Positions 35,689 through 45,093 are shown, numbered from the stretch's first letter. The stretch: 64,000 bases of DNA from Nitrosarchaeum sp. (GCA_002737445.1 NSIR01000001.1:95288-159287); one strand, 5' to 3'. Notes: generated by a model not told the origin, from the letters alone. Program-made: numbers and translations.

Positions 35689-35751
35689 ATCATTTATATA
35701 ATTTATTTTTAATATCCATTAATTTTTAAATCAGCGTTATTTCCTAGTTGT

Positions 35752-35844
35752 ATGAATTCAAATATGCAAAAACGTCAAAAATTCATGTTGGCTTTGATTG
35801 GTGTTTGTAGTGCAATAATTATTCTAGTAAATTTTGTACTTTAG
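35752..35844 (+). CDS. Small single-helix membrane peptide (30 aa)
   Basis: MNSNMQKRQKFM followed by one hydrophobic helix and the end VNFVL. A TTTTTAAAT box at 35723-35731 is centred about 25 nt before the ATG. It is one of two small genes in the 493-bp gap 35689-36181, with the minus-strand gene at 35950. Short AT-rich frames readily look hydrophobic, so the promoter is the main support. Confidence 0.45.
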   Translation: MNSNMQKRQKFMLALIGVCSAIIILVNFVL

Positions 35845-35949
35845 GTCAATTATCTACTTTGGTCCTTGAGATATTTGCTAGAGATATTAAATCTAACATG
35901 AGTAAATAGAAACATACAAAATATTTTTCAGTTTTTCTTTGACAGGCAG

Positions 35950-36039
35950 CTATTCACCATAATACTTGCCGTCATCATCATATTCCATATCTGCTTCAAT
36001 GAAATTATCAAAGCATTGTTGGGTTGAAATCTTTTTCAT
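35950..36039 (-). CDS. Small acidic peptide (29 aa)
   Basis: MKKISTQQCF start with an acidic second half (EYDDDGKYYGE). A TATA box (GATTATAC, 36063-36070 on minus) is centred about 27 nt before the ATG and a stop codon lies just upstream, fixing the start. The composition is unlike random AT-rich translation. The gap beyond it to 36181 has a 14-bp palindrome AATCTATATAGATT at 36110-36123 and nothing else I can name. Confidence 0.45.
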   Translation of the reverse strand: MKKISTQQCFDNFIEADMEYDDDGKYYGE

Positions 36040-36181
36040 GATTTACCATGGATGTTATTGACGTATAATCAAATCGTAATGTTTTCCCGTAATCCCTCGG
36101 TATATCCATAATCTATATAGATTTTCTAAATTCGTATTTTTTTAAGCATAAATATGATAATTTCTAACTGTAAAAATGATA

Positions 36182-37213
36182 CTATGGTATCAATACGGCT
36201 CTTGCTTGAATCTGTGAATCTTTTAATTTTTTGAGAACCTCATTTGCCTTATCTAGCGAATACGTTTCTGTGATTACCGTGAGATTTTCCTCACTACATA
36301 TCTTGATTACTTGTTCCATATCTTTAGTTGATCCGATAACTGTTCCACGAATTGTCTTTTCTTCAAATGCTAAAAATGTTGGATTTTTACCAACTGTTGC
36401 AATTACAATCAATCCTCCCTTTTTTACTGATTTAATTGCAATCTCTGTAACTATATCAGCTGGCGCAAAAACAATTGCACCATCTAACATCCCATGTGTT
36501 TTTTTTAACTCGTCTAGAAATTCTGGTTTTTCAGAAAAAGTCATAGTGTCATTTGCACCTAATTTTTTTGCAACATCTAGATGATTTTTACTACGTGAAA
36601 ATGCAATTACTTGACAATTTTCAAGTTTGGCAAACTGTATTGCCATATGTCCAACTCCACCAATTCCAAATATGCCAATTTTTTTATTTATTTTGGGCTC
36701 TACAGCTTTTACTGCTTTGTAAGCTGTAATACCTGCACAAAATAATGGCGCGGCATATTCTGATTTCATATTTTCCGGAATCTTTGTAGCAAAATTTTCT
36801 GAAACTGTAATGTATTCTGCATATCCCCCTTTTAGTGATTCACCTGTAATTATTGCTAATTCACAAAGTTGTTCTTTTCCTTCTTTACAATATTGACAAA
36901 CATTGCAAGCCTCAAGTAAAGGTGTAATTCCAACTCTATCTCCGATTTTAAATTTAGTAACACCTGAACCTATTTCTATAATTTTTCCTACTACCTCATG
37001 ACCTGGAACTAGTGGTAAATTAGCTGGAATTCCAATGTCTTTCCAATCCCCTTCAATTCCATGCAGTTGTGAATGACAAACTCCACAAGCTTCAATTTTT
37101 AATAAAATTTCATTTGGTTTTTCAATTTCATGTCTATCAATTTGGGTTAATTTTAGCGGATTTGTTTCAATTAGTGCGCAGTGGTGTAATACCATGGCAC
37201 GCATTTTATTCAT
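36182..37213 (-). CDS. Zinc-dependent alcohol dehydrogenase (MDR family)
   Basis: 343 residues. Catalytic zinc site GVCHSQLHG and PGHEVVGK, structural zinc cysteines CNVCQYCKEGKEQLC, and the NAD(P)-binding GIFGIGGVGHMA motif. It oxidises alcohols or reduces aldehydes; the substrate is not deducible. The start is ATG with a second ATG three codons on. Confidence 0.9.
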   Translation of the reverse strand: MNKMRAMVLHHCALIETNPLKLTQIDRHEIEKPNEILLKIEACGVCHSQLHGIEGDWKDIGIPANLPLVPGHEVVGKIIEIGSGVTKFKIGDRVGITPLLEACNVCQYCKEGKEQLCELAIITGESLKGGYAEYITVSENFATKIPENMKSEYAAPLFCAGITAYKAVKAVEPKINKKIGIFGIGGVGHMAIQFAKLENCQVIAFSRSKNHLDVAKKLGANDTMTFSEKPEFLDELKKTHGMLDGAIVFAPADIVTEIAIKSVKKGGLIVIATVGKNPTFLAFEEKTIRGTVIGSTKDMEQVIKICSEENLTVITETYSLDKANEVLKKLKDSQIQARAVLIP

Positions 37214-37286
37214 ATTTGTCTCATTTTTCCATTAAATTTTAAGATTCCTTCATTAGAAAAATAAAGCCCCTAATTCCATACTAGTC

Positions 37287-37523
37287 ATGTCTAAAGATAT
37301 CACTGCTGAGGATCGTGAACGAATAAAAATGCTCCAACTAATTACTAGCTCAAAACATGAATTCAAAAAACTTACACTAGAACAAATAAAGCGATTGGAA
37401 GAACTAATTGAGAAAAAAGACTACAGTCATGATAAAAAAGCTCATAAATCCAAAGTTAAACTATTGGCAAAAATCAATCTTCGAATTTATGAACTATCTG
37501 AAGGTAAAGGTCTTTTTTACTAG
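37287..37523 (+). CDS. Small charged helical protein
   Basis: 78 residues, rich in Lys, Glu and Ile, largely helical with no Cys or transmembrane segment. It lies 35 nt before the YyaL-type gene and may share its transcript. No family recognised. Confidence 0.65.
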   Translation: MSKDITAEDRERIKMLQLITSSKHEFKKLTLEQIKRLEELIEKKDYSHDKKAHKSKVKLLAKINLRIYELSEGKGLFY

Positions 37524-37558
37524 TAACTAATTATATGTAAATTAAATTAAATATGTGA

Positions 37559-39592
37559 TTGACATTGAATGAAAATAATTTAATAAATGAAACAAGTCCT
37601 TACTTGATTCAACATGCACATAATCCTGTTAATTGGTATGCTTGGAATGAACAGTCTTTAAAACTTGCAAAAGACGAAAACAAACCAATTTTTCTTAGTG
37701 TTGGATATAGTGCATGTCATTGGTGCCATGTTATGGCACACGAATCATTTGAAAATGACGAAGTTGCAAAATTTATGAATGAATATTTTATTAACATTAA
37801 AGTCGATAGAGAGGAACGACCTGATATTGATGATATTTATCAAAAAGTTTGTCAAATAGCAACTGGTCAAGGCGGTTGGCCATTGAGTATTTTTCTAACA
37901 CCTGATCAAAAGCCGTTTTATGCAGGAACTTATTTTCCTGTTTTAGATTCGTATGGACGTCCTGGATTTGGAAGTATTACAAGACAATTAGCACAAGCAT
38001 GGAAAGAAAAACCAAAAGATATTGAAAAATCCGCTGATAATTTTCTTGCAACTTTGCAAAAAACTGAAACAATTCAAATTCCTTCTACTCCTCAAAGAAG
38101 CACACTTGATGAGGCGGCTATGAATTTATTTCAACTAGGTGATCCAAATTATGGTGGATTTGGTTCTGCCCCGAAATTTCCAAATGCCGCAAATTTATCG
38201 TTTTTATTTCGTTATGCAAAATTAACTGGACTTTCAAAATTTAATGAATTTGCGCTTAAAACTCTAAATAAAATGGCTAAAGGTGGCATATTTGATCAAA
38301 TTGGAGGTGGATTTCATAGATATTCAACTGATACTAGATGGCTTGTTCCTCATTTTGAAAAAATGCTTTATGATAATGCATTGATTCCTGTAAATTATGC
38401 TGAAGCATATCAAATTACAAAAGATCCTTTCTATCTTGAAGTCTTGCAAAAAACTCTTGATTATGTAATTCGGGAAATGACTTTCAACGAAGGCGGATTT
38501 TATTCGGCATATGATGCTGATTCGGAAGGTGTGGAGGGAAAATTTTACGTCTGGAAAAAAAGTGAAATTAAAGAAATTCTTGGCAATGATGCTGAACTAT
38601 TTTGTTTATACTATGATGTAACTGACGGTGGAAATTGGGAGGGAAATAGTATTTTGTGCAATAACATTAACATTTCTGCAGTTGCATTTCATTTTGGAAT
38701 ATCTGAGGATAAAATTAGAGAAATTCTAACTAGTTGCTCTGAAAAGCTATTACATGTACGTTCCAAACGAATTATGCCTGGGCTTGATGATAAAATTCTC
38801 ACCTCTTGGAATTCATTAATGATAACAGCTTTTGCAAAAGGGTATCTTGTATCCAATAATGCAATTTATCTTGAAACTGCAAAAAAATGTATATCCTTTA
38901 TTGAAAATAATCTTTTTGTCAATGATAAATTATTACGAACATACAAAAATAATATTGCAAAAATAGATGGGTATCTGGAAGATTATTCTTATTTTGCAAA
39001 TGCATTACTAGACGTATTTGAGATTGAACCCGAGTCCAAATATCTTGATTTGGCATTAAAATTAGGATTTTACCTAGTTGATCATTTTTGGGATTCTACA
39101 AGTAGCAGCTTTTTTATGACCTCTGATAATCACGAAAAATTAATTATACGACCAAAAAGTAATTATGATTTATCATTACCTTCCGGTAATTCTGTTTCCT
39201 GTTTTGTAATGATTAGATTATATCATTTAACTCAAGAACCAAAATTCCTACAAATTGCAACCCAAATTATGGAATCTCAGGCTCAAATTGCAGCTGAAAA
39301 TCCATTTGGATTTGGATATTTATTAAATGCAATTTATATTTATTTACAAAAACCAACTGAAATCACAATTATAAATTCTGAAAATTCTGAAATTTGTAAA
39401 TTTCTTTCTAGCACATTTCTTCCTGAATCATTCATAATTCAAATACAAAATAAATTACAATTAGAAAATCTTGTTAAATTTCCGTTTTTTAAAGGTAAAA
39501 CTTTTAGTGAGAAAACAACTGTATTTGTTTGTAAAGATTTTACTTGCTCACTACCTTTGAGTACTAGATCTGAAATTGATTCTCTGCTTTAG
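37559..39592 (+). CDS. YyaL/SSP411-type thioredoxin-domain protein (DUF255)
   Basis: 677 residues. An N-terminal thioredoxin-like domain with SACHWCHVM (CxxC) and the family's [18 protein letters not shown] start precedes an (alpha/alpha)6-barrel like glycosyl-related isomerases (about 230-600). The family is widespread but its reaction is unknown; no signal peptide, so it is cytoplasmic. The start is TTG. It converges with the 39589 gene with a 4-nt overlap. Confidence 0.9.
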   Translation: MTLNENNLINETSPYLIQHAHNPVNWYAWNEQSLKLAKDENKPIFLSVGYSACHWCHVMAHESFENDEVAKFMNEYFINIKVDREERPDIDDIYQKVCQIATGQGGWPLSIFLTPDQKPFYAGTYFPVLDSYGRPGFGSITRQLAQAWKEKPKDIEKSADNFLATLQKTETIQIPSTPQRSTLDEAAMNLFQLGDPNYGGFGSAPKFPNAANLSFLFRYAKLTGLSKFNEFALKTLNKMAKGGIFDQIGGGFHRYSTDTRWLVPHFEKMLYDNALIPVNYAEAYQITKDPFYLEVLQKTLDYVIREMTFNEGGFYSAYDADSEGVEGKFYVWKKSEIKEILGNDAELFCLYYDVTDGGNWEGNSILCNNINISAVAFHFGISEDKIREILTSCSEKLLHVRSKRIMPGLDDKILTSWNSLMITAFAKGYLVSNNAIYLETAKKCISFIENNLFVNDKLLRTYKNNIAKIDGYLEDYSYFANALLDVFEIEPESKYLDLALKLGFYLVDHFWDSTSSSFFMTSDNHEKLIIRPKSNYDLSLPSGNSVSCFVMIRLYHLTQEPKFLQIATQIMESQAQIAAENPFGFGYLLNAIYIYLQKPTEITIINSENSEICKFLSSTFLPESFIIQIQNKLQLENLVKFPFFKGKTFSEKTTVFVCKDFTCSLPLSTRSEIDSLL

Positions 39593-39909
39593 ATTTTTTT
39601 AAGATTTATTGCAATAATATTTCCAACTCTTGGTCTACCCATATTTTCATATCTTGAACTTGGCATTGCAATTGTAATTTGCGTTTGCTGATAGCTTTTA
39701 ATATTGACTGTTGGTTGTGCTTGTAAAATTGCTTCTAGTAACGGCATTACCTGTTCTTTGGTTTCAGCGTCCAATTTTTTTGAAACATTTTCAATAATCA
39801 TTTGCTTTTGTGATATTGGTTCTGTTGTTAAATTTTCAATTAATGTTAATTGAACCATTTGTCCATTATCTACTATCTGTGTAATTTTAAATTCATCCAT
39901 TTCTTGCAA
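39589..39909 (-). CDS. Hypothetical protein
   Basis: 106 residues, alpha/beta, no Cys, no membrane segment. The C-terminus ([16 protein letters not shown]) is basic-leaning. It converges on the YyaL gene with overlapping stops. No family recognised. Confidence 0.6.
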   Translation of the reverse strand: MQEMDEFKITQIVDNGQMVQLTLIENLTTEPISQKQMIIENVSKKLDAETKEQVMPLLEAILQAQPTVNIKSYQQTQITIAMPSSRYENMGRPRVGNIIAINLKKI

Positions 39910-39937
39910 TATGTTTGATTAATCATAACTTGACTAA

Positions 39938-40030
39938 TCAACGTATTGCAAAATATAATGCAACTACTGCAGTTGTTACTGCTGAACTTGTACCTAAAAA
40001 AAAGATAATTTTACTACCTTCCAACTTCAT
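39938..40030 (-). CDS. Small single-helix membrane peptide (30 aa)
   Basis: MKLEGSKIIFFLGTSS start with one hydrophobic helix through most of its length, ending AIR. A TTTTAATTTG box lies about 26 nt upstream (around 40052-40061). It sits in a 184-bp gap between two hypothetical genes on the same strand. Confidence 0.4.
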   Translation of the reverse strand: MKLEGSKIIFFLGTSSAVTTAVVALYFAIR

Positions 40031-40093
40031 GTCTACCTTTATCACAAATTCAAATTAAAATTTAACTGTATTTTTTCCAAAATATGTTGTTAC

Positions 40094-40393
40094 TTAGATA
40101 CTTGTTTCACTTTTATTCGTGCCCAAAATGGCGCCCATGATTAATGGTGTTTTTTCTTTTAAAATCTGATTAAATTCATTGATATCTTCCAATCCTGGAG
40201 TTTGTTGCTGATTTTGATATGATTGTAAAAATCCTGAATATACACAGCCTACAATTATTCCAAATGCTGTATCTGGAATTGATTTTACATTATTTGTAAA
40301 ATTTTCTGCAATTTGCACATATGATTTTGATTCCTCAGTATAGTAATCAATCAAACTATCAATGAAATCTTTATTTTCTTTGGAAATTGTCAT
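40094..40393 (-). CDS. Hypothetical protein
   Basis: 99 residues, helical, with a central hydrophobic stretch (FGIIVGCVYSGFL) and a Gln-rich segment. ATG start. No family recognised. Confidence 0.6.
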   Translation of the reverse strand: MTISKENKDFIDSLIDYYTEESKSYVQIAENFTNNVKSIPDTAFGIIVGCVYSGFLQSYQNQQQTPGLEDINEFNQILKEKTPLIMGAILGTNKSETSI

Positions 40394-40470
40394 TGTTTTT
40401 TATCATTTTCCTGTTTATTTAACTGTCTTTGGTAAAACCATTTATTTAATTATCTAATCTTGCCTAATTA

Positions 40471-40926
40471 TTGTGGAAATTAGATTTCGATGAAGAGTAT
40501 TTTAAAATACTTGATTCCAAAAATCTTGTAACTGGATATTTTGATCCTGATTACGGTGATATTTTTTCTAAAGACAACTCGGCTGAAATTGTTTTACAAA
40601 TGATTAACAATCATGATAATATTTTAGGCGGTCTGGTAATGATTCCTCTTGTTAAATTTGGATTATTCACTCCGGATTTGGATATAGATATTGATACATT
40701 GGAATCTAATGTGGATCGTGTTAAATTACATTTACAAAAATGGAAAGATTTCATTTCTCAAACAAACAATACAATTCATTCTATTCATTTGTCTCACACT
40801 GATCAAGATATGCTAACTATTACATTTCCAATTAAATTTTCAAAGCCTACCCCATTAGATAAATCAGAAATTCTTAAAGAGCTAGCACCACTATTTGATT
40901 CTTTTACAAAATTGAATTTACTGTAA
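40471..40926 (+). CDS. Hypothetical protein
   Basis: 151 residues, acidic, with no Cys or membrane helix; predicted alpha/beta. The TTG start at 40471 is supported by a TTTAAT box near 40445-40450. It converges with the 40928 gene. No family recognised. Confidence 0.65.
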   Translation: MWKLDFDEEYFKILDSKNLVTGYFDPDYGDIFSKDNSAEIVLQMINNHDNILGGLVMIPLVKFGLFTPDLDIDIDTLESNVDRVKLHLQKWKDFISQTNNTIHSIHLSHTDQDMLTITFPIKFSKPTPLDKSEILKELAPLFDSFTKLNLL

Positions 40927-40927
40927 C

Positions 40928-41419
40928 TTATCTTAATCCTGCTTTTGCTGCATTAAATTCCTGCAAAGCCATCATTTCATACTCAAATGATTCCTGTAGC
41001 AATGAATCTGATCTTATGTCGTGTGATTTATCTCCTGTTTTTACCCATTCTACAAATTCCTTGTCACTTTCTAACTGGGCATTTGTTGAAAGTTTGAATA
41101 ATTCTACCGCGGGTGCAAATTGTTTTGGTGAAATTAAATTATTGTATTTTGATAATGTATTTTCTAGTTTTTCAACATGTATTCCCGCATACTCTGCTAG
41201 TTCCATTTCTGTCAAATCTTTTTCCTCCCATTGAGTAATTTTTGAATTAAATTCTATTTGACTTTGTTTTACTTCTTCTTGAATTTGCTGAATCTCATTA
41301 CCAAACTTGAATCCTTTTTGTTTAATTTGATCTGCAGAATAATTGTAACCTACTATTGATCCAACTAAAATTATTGCAATAGATAAAAATATTATATTTT
41401 GTTTCTTTCTTTTTTTCAA
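40928..41419 (-). CDS. Membrane-anchored helical protein
   Basis: 163 residues: a basic N-terminus (KKRKKQ), one anchor helix (about 9-25), then a helical extracytoplasmic domain rich in Glu and Gln, likely coiled coil. Only 2 nt separate it from the 41422 gene, so they are probably co-transcribed. No family recognised. Confidence 0.65.
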   Translation of the reverse strand: MKKRKKQNIIFLSIAIILVGSIVGYNYSADQIKQKGFKFGNEIQQIQEEVKQSQIEFNSKITQWEEKDLTEMELAEYAGIHVEKLENTLSKYNNLISPKQFAPAVELFKLSTNAQLESDKEFVEWVKTGDKSHDIRSDSLLQESFEYEMMALQEFNAAKAGLR

Positions 41420-41421
41420 AA

Positions 41422-41709
41422 TTAATCTGTATAGTTGCCTTCTGCATCCAATTTGAGCTCAATAGTCATAACAGTACCGCTGATAAACGATTCATTTCGT
41501 ATGGTTCTCACTCTTCCTACATCTAGGTGGTAAGGCCAAATCTCAACTACGATTGCACCCACTTTGACATTATCTGGCGCATCAGTTAATTGAATATCTT
41601 CTTTTTTTACTCCATGCAATTGCAATACATGTAGTGCATGTGATACAAGTTGTTCTGGATTATTGTGATTTATTGTCCAAACAATTCCTTCGTAATCTAT
41701 TTTTTCCAT
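41422..41709 (-). CDS. Hypothetical protein
   Basis: 95 residues, beta-rich, with VGAIVVEIWPYHLDVGRVR as its clearest block. Located between the RAM-domain gene and the membrane-anchored gene on the same strand. No family recognised. Confidence 0.6.
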   Translation of the reverse strand: MEKIDYEGIVWTINHNNPEQLVSHALHVLQLHGVKKEDIQLTDAPDNVKVGAIVVEIWPYHLDVGRVRTIRNESFISGTVMTIELKLDAEGNYTD

Positions 41710-41742
41710 TTTTAATTAATTCTAACTTATCTCATATAACAG

Positions 41743-41976
41743 TTATTCGGAGTTTATTACATTTAGTGTCATTGTGCTAATTACTCTAGATAGTTTTCTA
41801 ATATCTGCAACCACTTTATCAAATTTATGCTGATCCTCTGAAACAATTTCAGCTACAATATCATATTCGCCAAATGTCTGATAGGCGTTTTTTACATTTT
41901 TTATTTGTTTTAATTCTTCAACAACATATTCTTCTGCACCAAGATCACAATTTAGTAAAACAAACCCTTTACGCAT
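41743..41976 (-). CDS. Stand-alone Lrp/AsnC ligand-binding (RAM) domain
   Basis: 77 residues. Starts GFVLLNCDLGAEE and has AYQTFGEYDIVAEIV and RVISTMTLNVI, the effector-binding domain of Lrp/AsnC without a helix-turn-helix. Its layout matches the 23700 gene (TFGxYDIVA core). Possibly an amino-acid sensor that co-assembles with full-length regulators encoded elsewhere. Confidence 0.8.
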   Translation of the reverse strand: MRKGFVLLNCDLGAEEYVVEELKQIKNVKNAYQTFGEYDIVAEIVSEDQHKFDKVVADIRKLSRVISTMTLNVINSE

Positions 41977-42024
41977 TTTTCTTAAAATTATTCTTTGATT
42001 ACTTGTCTTTAAGTTTTACAATTA

Positions 42025-43377
42025 CTACCATCTGCTACGTCCACCATAGCTATTTCCGCCACGGTCTCCGTATTTTTTTCTACCGTCACTTCCACCGTCT
42101 CGTGAATCTCCCCTTGATGAACTTCTTCCACCGCCACCACTAGAGCGACCATATCCTCCGGAACGTCCGTATCCGCCTGAACGTGCATATCCGCCAGATC
42201 TTGATTGTGAACCTCCGTATCTTCTGGAAGTTGATTGTCGTTTAAGTGGATCTGGTATTGATATTTCAATTCCCATTTCTTTATTCAAATCAGTTAATGG
42301 AACTTTGATTTGACGTTTGACTAAATTCCAATCCCCTACTGAAGAATATGATACAAGTGTAATTGCTCTTCCCTTTGCACCGGCTCTTGCGGTTCTTCCA
42401 ATTCTATGGAAATAAACCATTTCTTGATTTGGAACATCATAATTGACTACTAGTTCTACTCTTGGAACATCAATTCCCCTTGATGCTACATCTGTTGCTA
42501 CAAGAATGTCTACTTTATTATTTCTGAATTTTGACATTGCTTGCTCTCTTCTACTTTGTGACATGTCACCTTCAATTGCTACAGCATCAAATTTTTCTTG
42601 ATGTAGATATTTTGCTACATCTCGAGTTCTATATTTTGTTGAACAGAAAACTATGATTTGACCTTTAATTGGTTTGATAAAATCAATTAGATATTTCATT
42701 TTATCTCTATCTTTAATTACAAGAAATGCTTGATCTATTCCTTCTCCACTAAGATCATCTGCATCAAGCAAAAATTGTTTAGGATTTTTCAAATAATCTT
42801 CAGATAGTCTGAGAATTGCAGTTGGCATTGTTGCTGAAAATAATGACATGATTCTATCTTCTGGAGTTAGATCTAAAATAAACTGAATATCGTCAATAAA
42901 TCCCATATCCAACATTGTATCTGCTTCATCTAGTACAACATGTGTAATGTCTCCTAGTTCTATTGAACCTCTTTTGAGATGGTCAATTAATCTTCCAGGT
43001 GTTGCAACTACAATTTCCACACCTCTATCTAATGCATCTAACTGTAATCCCATACCCTGGCCTCCGTAAACAGTAGCTACTCTAACTCCTGTATATTTTC
43101 CAAATTTCTTTACCTCTCCAGAAATTTGTATTGCAAGCTCTCTTGTTGGTGCCATAATTAATCCCTGAATTCCTTTTTTTGGTTTTATTTGTTGAAGCAT
43201 TGCTAAAGCAAATGCGGCTGTTTTACCAGAACCTGTATGTGCTTGTCCTACTACATCTCTGCCAGTAATTAGTACAGGTATCACTGCTTCCTGAATTGGG
43301 AATGCATCTACAAATCCCATTTCATGAATTGCTTTCGTTAGCTCTTCTTTTAATCCTAAATCTTGAAATTTTGTCAT
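42025..43377 (-). CDS. DEAD-box RNA helicase with Gly/Arg/Ser-rich tail
   Basis: 450 residues from ATG 43377. All core motifs are present: Q motif, HTGSGKT (I), PTRELA (Ia), DEAD (II), SAT (III), and HRIGRTARAG (VI). The last about 70 residues are low complexity (SGGYGRSGG repeats, RGD/RGG-like), typical of RNA-annealing tails. It unwinds structured RNA, often in the cold. A TTG at 43398 is also in frame, but the leader structure and TATA favour ATG 43377, giving a 5' leader of about 50 nt. Confidence 0.93.
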   Translation of the reverse strand: MTKFQDLGLKEELTKAIHEMGFVDAFPIQEAVIPVLITGRDVVGQAHTGSGKTAAFALAMLQQIKPKKGIQGLIMAPTRELAIQISGEVKKFGKYTGVRVATVYGGQGMGLQLDALDRGVEIVVATPGRLIDHLKRGSIELGDITHVVLDEADTMLDMGFIDDIQFILDLTPEDRIMSLFSATMPTAILRLSEDYLKNPKQFLLDADDLSGEGIDQAFLVIKDRDKMKYLIDFIKPIKGQIIVFCSTKYRTRDVAKYLHQEKFDAVAIEGDMSQSRREQAMSKFRNNKVDILVATDVASRGIDVPRVELVVNYDVPNQEMVYFHRIGRTARAGAKGRAITLVSYSSVGDWNLVKRQIKVPLTDLNKEMGIEISIPDPLKRQSTSRRYGGSQSRSGGYARSGGYGRSGGYGRSSGGGGRSSSRGDSRDGGSDGRKKYGDRGGNSYGGRSRW

Positions 43378-43394
43378 TTTGTTTTGTCTCTTAA

Positions 43395-43429
43395 GCAATG
43401 ACGAAAAAGCTCATTGCCCACTCGTCATT
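43395..43429 (-). promoter_or_regulatory. Leader of the DEAD-box helicase with two mutually exclusive hairpins
   Basis: On the minus strand, AATGACGA (43429-43422) can pair with TCGTCATT (43404-43397), 8 bp; or GCAATGA (43417-43411) can pair with TCATTGC (43401-43395), 7 bp with a 9-nt loop. Both use the same five bases TCATT, so only one can form. The start codon lies 17 nt downstream. Confidence 0.65.
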
Positions 43430-43446
43430 ATTCGGATATGCGATTT

Positions 43447-43456
43447 CTTTTTTAAG
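43447..43456 (-). promoter_or_regulatory. TATA-like box for the helicase
   Basis: CTTAAAAAAG on the minus strand; the usual 26-nt spacing puts the RNA start close to 43428, at the first arm of the leader hairpin. Confidence 0.5.
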
Positions 43457-43475
43457 GTCTAATAAACGCTTGTTC

Positions 43476-44297
43476 TTATTTTTCGGCATTTATTTGAGAA
43501 TCAATTGTATTTTTGAATGATTCAAAAGGTCGGGCTCCAGTTATTTTTACAAATCCTGTATTTTCATTCCCTATGAAAAATGTAGGCGTTCCGGTTATCC
43601 CATAATTTTTTCCGTCATTTAGATCCATCATGACTTCTTCGATATATTTACCAGAATTAAGACATGAATCAAATTGTTCTTGATTCAAATTTAATCTAGT
43701 TGCAAATTCCTTGAAATTTATTATCGCAGATGCAACTTCCACATTACTCCAAATTTGTTGTTTTTCAAATAATTCATTTTGATATTCCCAATACTTGTTT
43801 TGCTCATGTGCACATTCTGATGCCACGGCAGCTGGTATTGCATTAGGATGACTTTGCTGAATTGGAAAATCCCTATATGTAAATTTCACTTTTCCAGTAT
43901 CTACATACTGTTCTAGAATTAATGGGAATGTTTCTATTTGAAATCTAGCACAAAATGGACATTGAAAATCTGAAAACTCTACAATTGTAATTGACGCGTC
44001 ACTATTACCTATGATTGGGTCGTTGTCTAATGATACTATTACTGGTTCTGGCTGCATGATTTGCTGCTCTGATGGTTGATTTTCTGAAATCTTTGATTCA
44101 AGTTTTGTAATAATTTCCTTTAATTCTGATTTTGTCACTTGTTCTGATTTTAAAGTCATATAGGAATTTGCAAAAATTACTGCAACTAGACTAACTAGTA
44201 TGAGTAAAACTAGTAAAGATATCAGTAATGATTTTTTAATGGAAATTTTTCCTGCATTTACTTGAGTTTGCTTTGAATCTATTTCATCAGAATCCAT
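43476..44297 (-). CDS. Membrane-anchored DsbA-family thiol-disulfide oxidoreductase
   Basis: 273 residues: one anchor helix (about 25-45), a coiled stretch, then a thioredoxin-fold domain with the active site CPFC (DFQCPFCARFQ) and the cis-Pro loop TGTPTFFIG. It likely forms or shuffles disulfides in extracytoplasmic proteins, such as cupredoxins. ATG start. Confidence 0.9.
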   Translation of the reverse strand: MDSDEIDSKQTQVNAGKISIKKSLLISLLVLLILVSLVAVIFANSYMTLKSEQVTKSELKEIITKLESKISENQPSEQQIMQPEPVIVSLDNDPIIGNSDASITIVEFSDFQCPFCARFQIETFPLILEQYVDTGKVKFTYRDFPIQQSHPNAIPAAVASECAHEQNKYWEYQNELFEKQQIWSNVEVASAIINFKEFATRLNLNQEQFDSCLNSGKYIEEVMMDLNDGKNYGITGTPTFFIGNENTGFVKITGARPFESFKNTIDSQINAEK

Positions 44298-44363
44298 TTC
44301 CAGTTATTTGATTTCTAATCTAGTTAATTATATTGACATGTTTTGTATTTCTATTTCTCTTAG

Positions 44364-44372
44364 TTATTATAC
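44364..44372 (+). promoter_or_regulatory. TATA box for the 52-aa zinc-ribbon gene
   Basis: TTATTATAC centred about 27 nt before ATG 44395; it decides against the longer frame from 44308. Confidence 0.55.
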
Positions 44373-44394
44373 TACATACAAACTAGACAAAATA

Positions 44395-44553
44395 ATGTCA
44401 GTAGACGATCGTAAATTGTACCCATGTACATGTTCTGATTGCGGAAAAGAATCACAAGTACCTTTTCAACCAATAGAAGGTAGAGATGTTTTCTGCAAAG
44501 AATGTTTACCAAAACATAGAAAACCAAGAACTGAAAATAGAGGAAGATTTTAG
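44395..44553 (+). CDS. Single CxxC-x17-CxxC zinc-ribbon protein
   Basis: 52 residues. One ribbon with Cys13, Cys16, Cys34 and Cys37, a basic tail ending RGRF. It is a single-domain relative of the duplicated protein at 26562 (shared CxDCGxExQxPFxP core). The promoter supports ATG 44395. Possibly a nucleic-acid-binding protein; no proven role. Confidence 0.8.
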   Translation: MSVDDRKLYPCTCSDCGKESQVPFQPIEGRDVFCKECLPKHRKPRTENRGRF

Positions 44554-44613
44554 TCCTAATAGACTTATATCATTTTTTGTTACTCTTTCAAATTTATTTT
44601 TTAAAATTTTAAA

Positions 44614-44688
44614 AGCCAATAATGGGATCCGAACCCATGACCCTCAGATTACAAATCTGATGCTCTAACCAGGCTGAGCTATATTGGC
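44614..44688 (-). tRNA. tRNA-Thr (TGT)
   Basis: 75 nt cloverleaf: acceptor GCCAATA/TATTGGC perfectly paired, D arm GCTC/GAGC, anticodon stem TCAGA/TCTGA with loop TTTGTAA (anticodon TGT), T arm ATGGG/CCCAT. Discriminator T, no encoded CCA, no intron. An upstream TTTAAAG about 27-34 nt from its 5' end could be the TATA box. Confidence 0.95.
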
Positions 44689-44865
44689 ACGAAATTAAAT
44701 AAAAATTTTGTATCTTTAAAGTGTTACCTGACTACGTATCTCAAATGAATTCTGGCTGTTCTTGAATTGATTTTTTAATATGTTGTTTTAATTTTTAAAA
44801 ATGCTTATTGTGTTTTATGACCTGGCCAATCAGATTATAATGCTGTGAAATATACAAAATCTATC

Positions 44866-45093
44866 ATGAAATACGTGAAACCAATACGACTTAAAATAAT
44901 GATGGTTATGTTTTTTGCAACTGGTATTGTTGGGATTTTAGTAGGATTACTTGTTGCACCAAAAGATTCTCGAGTAATTTTTACATTTATGGGTGTAGTT
45001 AATTTTGCATTGGGTGCATTTTTTGCATGGCTCTTACTTACTCAAACACCTGACTTAAATGAAAAAAGAAAGAAAAAGCGCAATGACAACTAG
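44866..45093 (+). CDS. Small two-helix membrane protein
   Basis: 75 residues from ATG 44866: two transmembrane helices (about 12-32 and 42-62) and a very basic tail (EKRKKKRNDN). An in-frame GTG at 44845 exists, but the GATTATAA box at 44833-44840 would place the RNA start near 44862, favouring the ATG. Its 3' end overlaps the convergent CPBP gene by 39 nt. No family recognised. Confidence 0.6.
   Translation: MKYVKPIRLKIMMVMFFATGIVGILVGLLVAPKDSRVIFTFMGVVNFALGAFFAWLLLTQTPDLNEKRKKKRNDN

Noticed and set aside
36110-36123. 14-bp AT-rich palindrome AATCTATATAGATT as a regulator site
   Set aside because: Palindromes made mostly of A and T are expected by chance in such sequence and it is not at a core promoter.
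42009-42269. 86-residue frame opposite in phase to the helicase tail
   Set aside because: It is an alternative-frame reading of the Gly/Ser/Arg codon repeats of the DEAD-box gene.
44486-44668. 60-residue frame running into the tRNA-Thr gene
   Set aside because: It crosses a clear tRNA on the other strand and overlaps the 52-aa zinc-ribbon gene in another frame.
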